The translations under genes were made by a program, and so were the position numbers. From assembly GCF_004153225.1 (NCBI RefSeq), contig NZ_SEMB01000009.1, positions 37,160-101,159 on the forward strand: a stretch of DNA of 64,000 nucleotides, given 5' to 3'. Below, one piece after another: positions 63,157 through 64,000 of the stretch; position 1 is the first letter of the stretch; each line of letters opens with the position of its first letter. The notes below the pieces were generated by a model, which searched no databases, was not told where the DNA came from, and was given only the letters and a program-made list of their open reading frames with translations. The DNA comes from Sporolactobacillus sp. THM7-7 (lineage in GTDB: Bacteria; Bacillota; Bacilli; Bacillales; Sporolactobacillaceae).

Positions 63157-63915
63157 TTACTGTAATGGTTCATGCGCAAGCTGACGATAAGGGACTTGCC
63201 AAATGGCCGGTTTTTTCGATGGATCGAGCCATTTCAGGATTTCGATCATATCCGGCTTGCTGACGGCCGTGCACCCCAGTGTGTGCGGTCCGGCGGCGAT
63301 GTGAAAAAATATGGCGCTGCCCTTTCCGGGGATGCGCTTCTCTCGGTTGTAATCAATGACAAAACCGTAATCATAAGCCGGAATGTCCATTTTTTCTGAC
63401 GTCTCACCGGTTCGGCGCATCGACTGCCGTGTATTGTAAAAAGGAGAGCGCGGATTGTCGACCCAGACGTCATCCGCTGTTATCCGATGGTAAGGCATGC
63501 GCGTGCCGGGATTCGGTTTGCGTCCGAAAGCCTGTGTAATGGTGAAAAGGCCGATCGGGCTGCTTTTCGAACCTTCGGAGATAGCCTCCCGAAACCCGTT
63601 TTGACCGATGATTCCAGGCGTGGAAAAAACCGATTGCCACTTGCCGCCGCTCTTCCGCTCATAAGTATGAATCGCCGCGGATGAACGGCCGTATCCGCCT
63701 GGCGTGACAACGATCAGCTGATTGGTGTCAGGGCTGATACTTCTCAGACGATCGATCGCACGAGCGGGCAGATGTGCCGGTTTTCCCGGCGCATACACCA
63801 AACGCTTCCCTGTAAAAAAAGTCAGGGAGAAACCGGCAAGCGCGGCAAAGAGGATTCGTGTAGGAGTAAAATATTTGTAGGCAGAAAAATAGCTTTGATT
63901 ACCAGTTAATGGCAA
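63157..63915 (-). CDS. L,D-transpeptidase (YkuD) family protein
   Basis: 252 residues from a TTG at 63915. One N-terminal hydrophobic segment (ILFAALAGFSLTFF) suggests export. The catalytic signature is seen in AIFFHIAAGPHTLGCTAVS (His and Cys with HxnGC spacing), preceded by SPIGLFTITQAFG and GFVIDYN. This subfamily acts on or near peptidoglycan; whether it makes cross-links is not known. The 5' end is doubtful: no ribosome-binding site is seen, and the first codons lie inside a large inverted repeat. The reading frame stops just upstream, so either this TTG is used or the start has been altered. Confidence 0.78.
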   Translation of the reverse strand: MPLTGNQSYFSAYKYFTPTRILFAALAGFSLTFFTGKRLVYAPGKPAHLPARAIDRLRSISPDTNQLIVVTPGGYGRSSAAIHTYERKSGGKWQSVFSTPGIIGQNGFREAISEGSKSSPIGLFTITQAFGRKPNPGTRMPYHRITADDVWVDNPRSPFYNTRQSMRRTGETSEKMDIPAYDYGFVIDYNREKRIPGKGSAIFFHIAAGPHTLGCTAVSKPDMIEILKWLDPSKKPAIWQVPYRQLAHEPLQ

Positions 63916-63938
63916 TCGCCGTTAACTGGTAATCAAGG
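63893..63938. repeat. Inverted repeat with 21-bp arms and AATC loop
   Basis: Positions 63893-63913 pair with 63918-63938 with only two G-T wobbles. On the minus strand it is followed by CTATTTTTC, so it may work as a terminator or attenuator in front of the YkuD gene, whose first seven codons lie within it. Confidence 0.85.
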
Positions 63939-64000
63939 ACACCAAGCGGTAGCGCGGTAAGGTCTAGAAAAGATAGCTATGGAAAAGAGGGTGACTCCTT

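Noticed and set aside
1-64000. tRNA, rRNA, integrase, transposase or phage genes
   Set aside because: I looked for tRNA arms, rRNA segments and typical recombinase motifs in the intergenic regions and reading frames and saw none.

Overview
The window looks like chromosomal DNA of a spore-forming member of the Bacillales. Supporting signs are the sporulation-linked proteins PrkA, YhbH and SpoVR, a Bacillus-type Fnr with a C-terminal cysteine cluster, Gram-positive Shine-Dalgarno sites with frequent TTG/GTG starts, an S-box riboswitch before metE, and the gene order queG-(ogt)-yhbB-trmL-prkA-yhbH, which resembles the yhb region of Bacillus subtilis. Base composition appears moderate, and a family such as Sporolactobacillaceae would fit, but genus cannot be read from the sequence alone.

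Layout. 0-7.4 kb: tail of a metal ABC permease, cvfB, the 2-oxoglutarate dehydrogenase pair odhA-odhB, and fnr. 7.4-14.4 kb: secreted nuclease, a small unknown protein, a B3/B4-domain protein, queG-ogt, a very large 21-bp tandem array, an amidase-domain protein and trmL. 14.4-24.3 kb: prkA, two tandem signal peptidases, yhbH, a HAD phosphatase, pgcA, a structured leader and prfC. 24.3-36.5 kb: a second 20/21-bp array, metE under a SAM riboswitch, a MoxR/DUF58/transglutaminase operon, spoVR, a Fur-controlled iron permease and a HIRAN protein. 36.5-48.4 kb: carbohydrate genes (GH31 glucosidase, LacI regulator, fucI, AraB-type kinase, DapA-type aldolase, fucP, MHS transporter). 48.4-50.5 kb: a low-GC graveyard of gene fragments. 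50.5-59.1 kb: cell-wall amino-sugar recycling (amiE divergent from murR, an ABC importer, murQ, a MurK-like kinase). 59.1-64 kb: zinc-ribbon protein, ketopantoate-reductase-like protein, NCS1 transporter and a YkuD-type protein.

The most unusual signal is a family of non-coding direct repeats with a period close to 21 bp. Two arrays are large and clear (11562-12816, about 59 units in strict 21-bp register; 24317-24897, about 28 units of 20 or 21 bp). A third is degenerate (34070-34270), and two more are only visible as 21-bp phasing (715-836 and 8612-8700). Each starts shortly after the stop codon of a gene with no convincing terminator in between, and four of the five end at a hairpin, so they look like long repetitive 3' untranslated regions.

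Functionally, two catabolic modules stand out. The fucose module has permease, isomerase, kinase, a DapA-like aldolase in place of a visible fuculose-1-phosphate aldolase, a perfect cre match and a palindromic LacI-type operator. The MurNAc module uses an ABC importer without its own ATPase in place of a PTS transporter.
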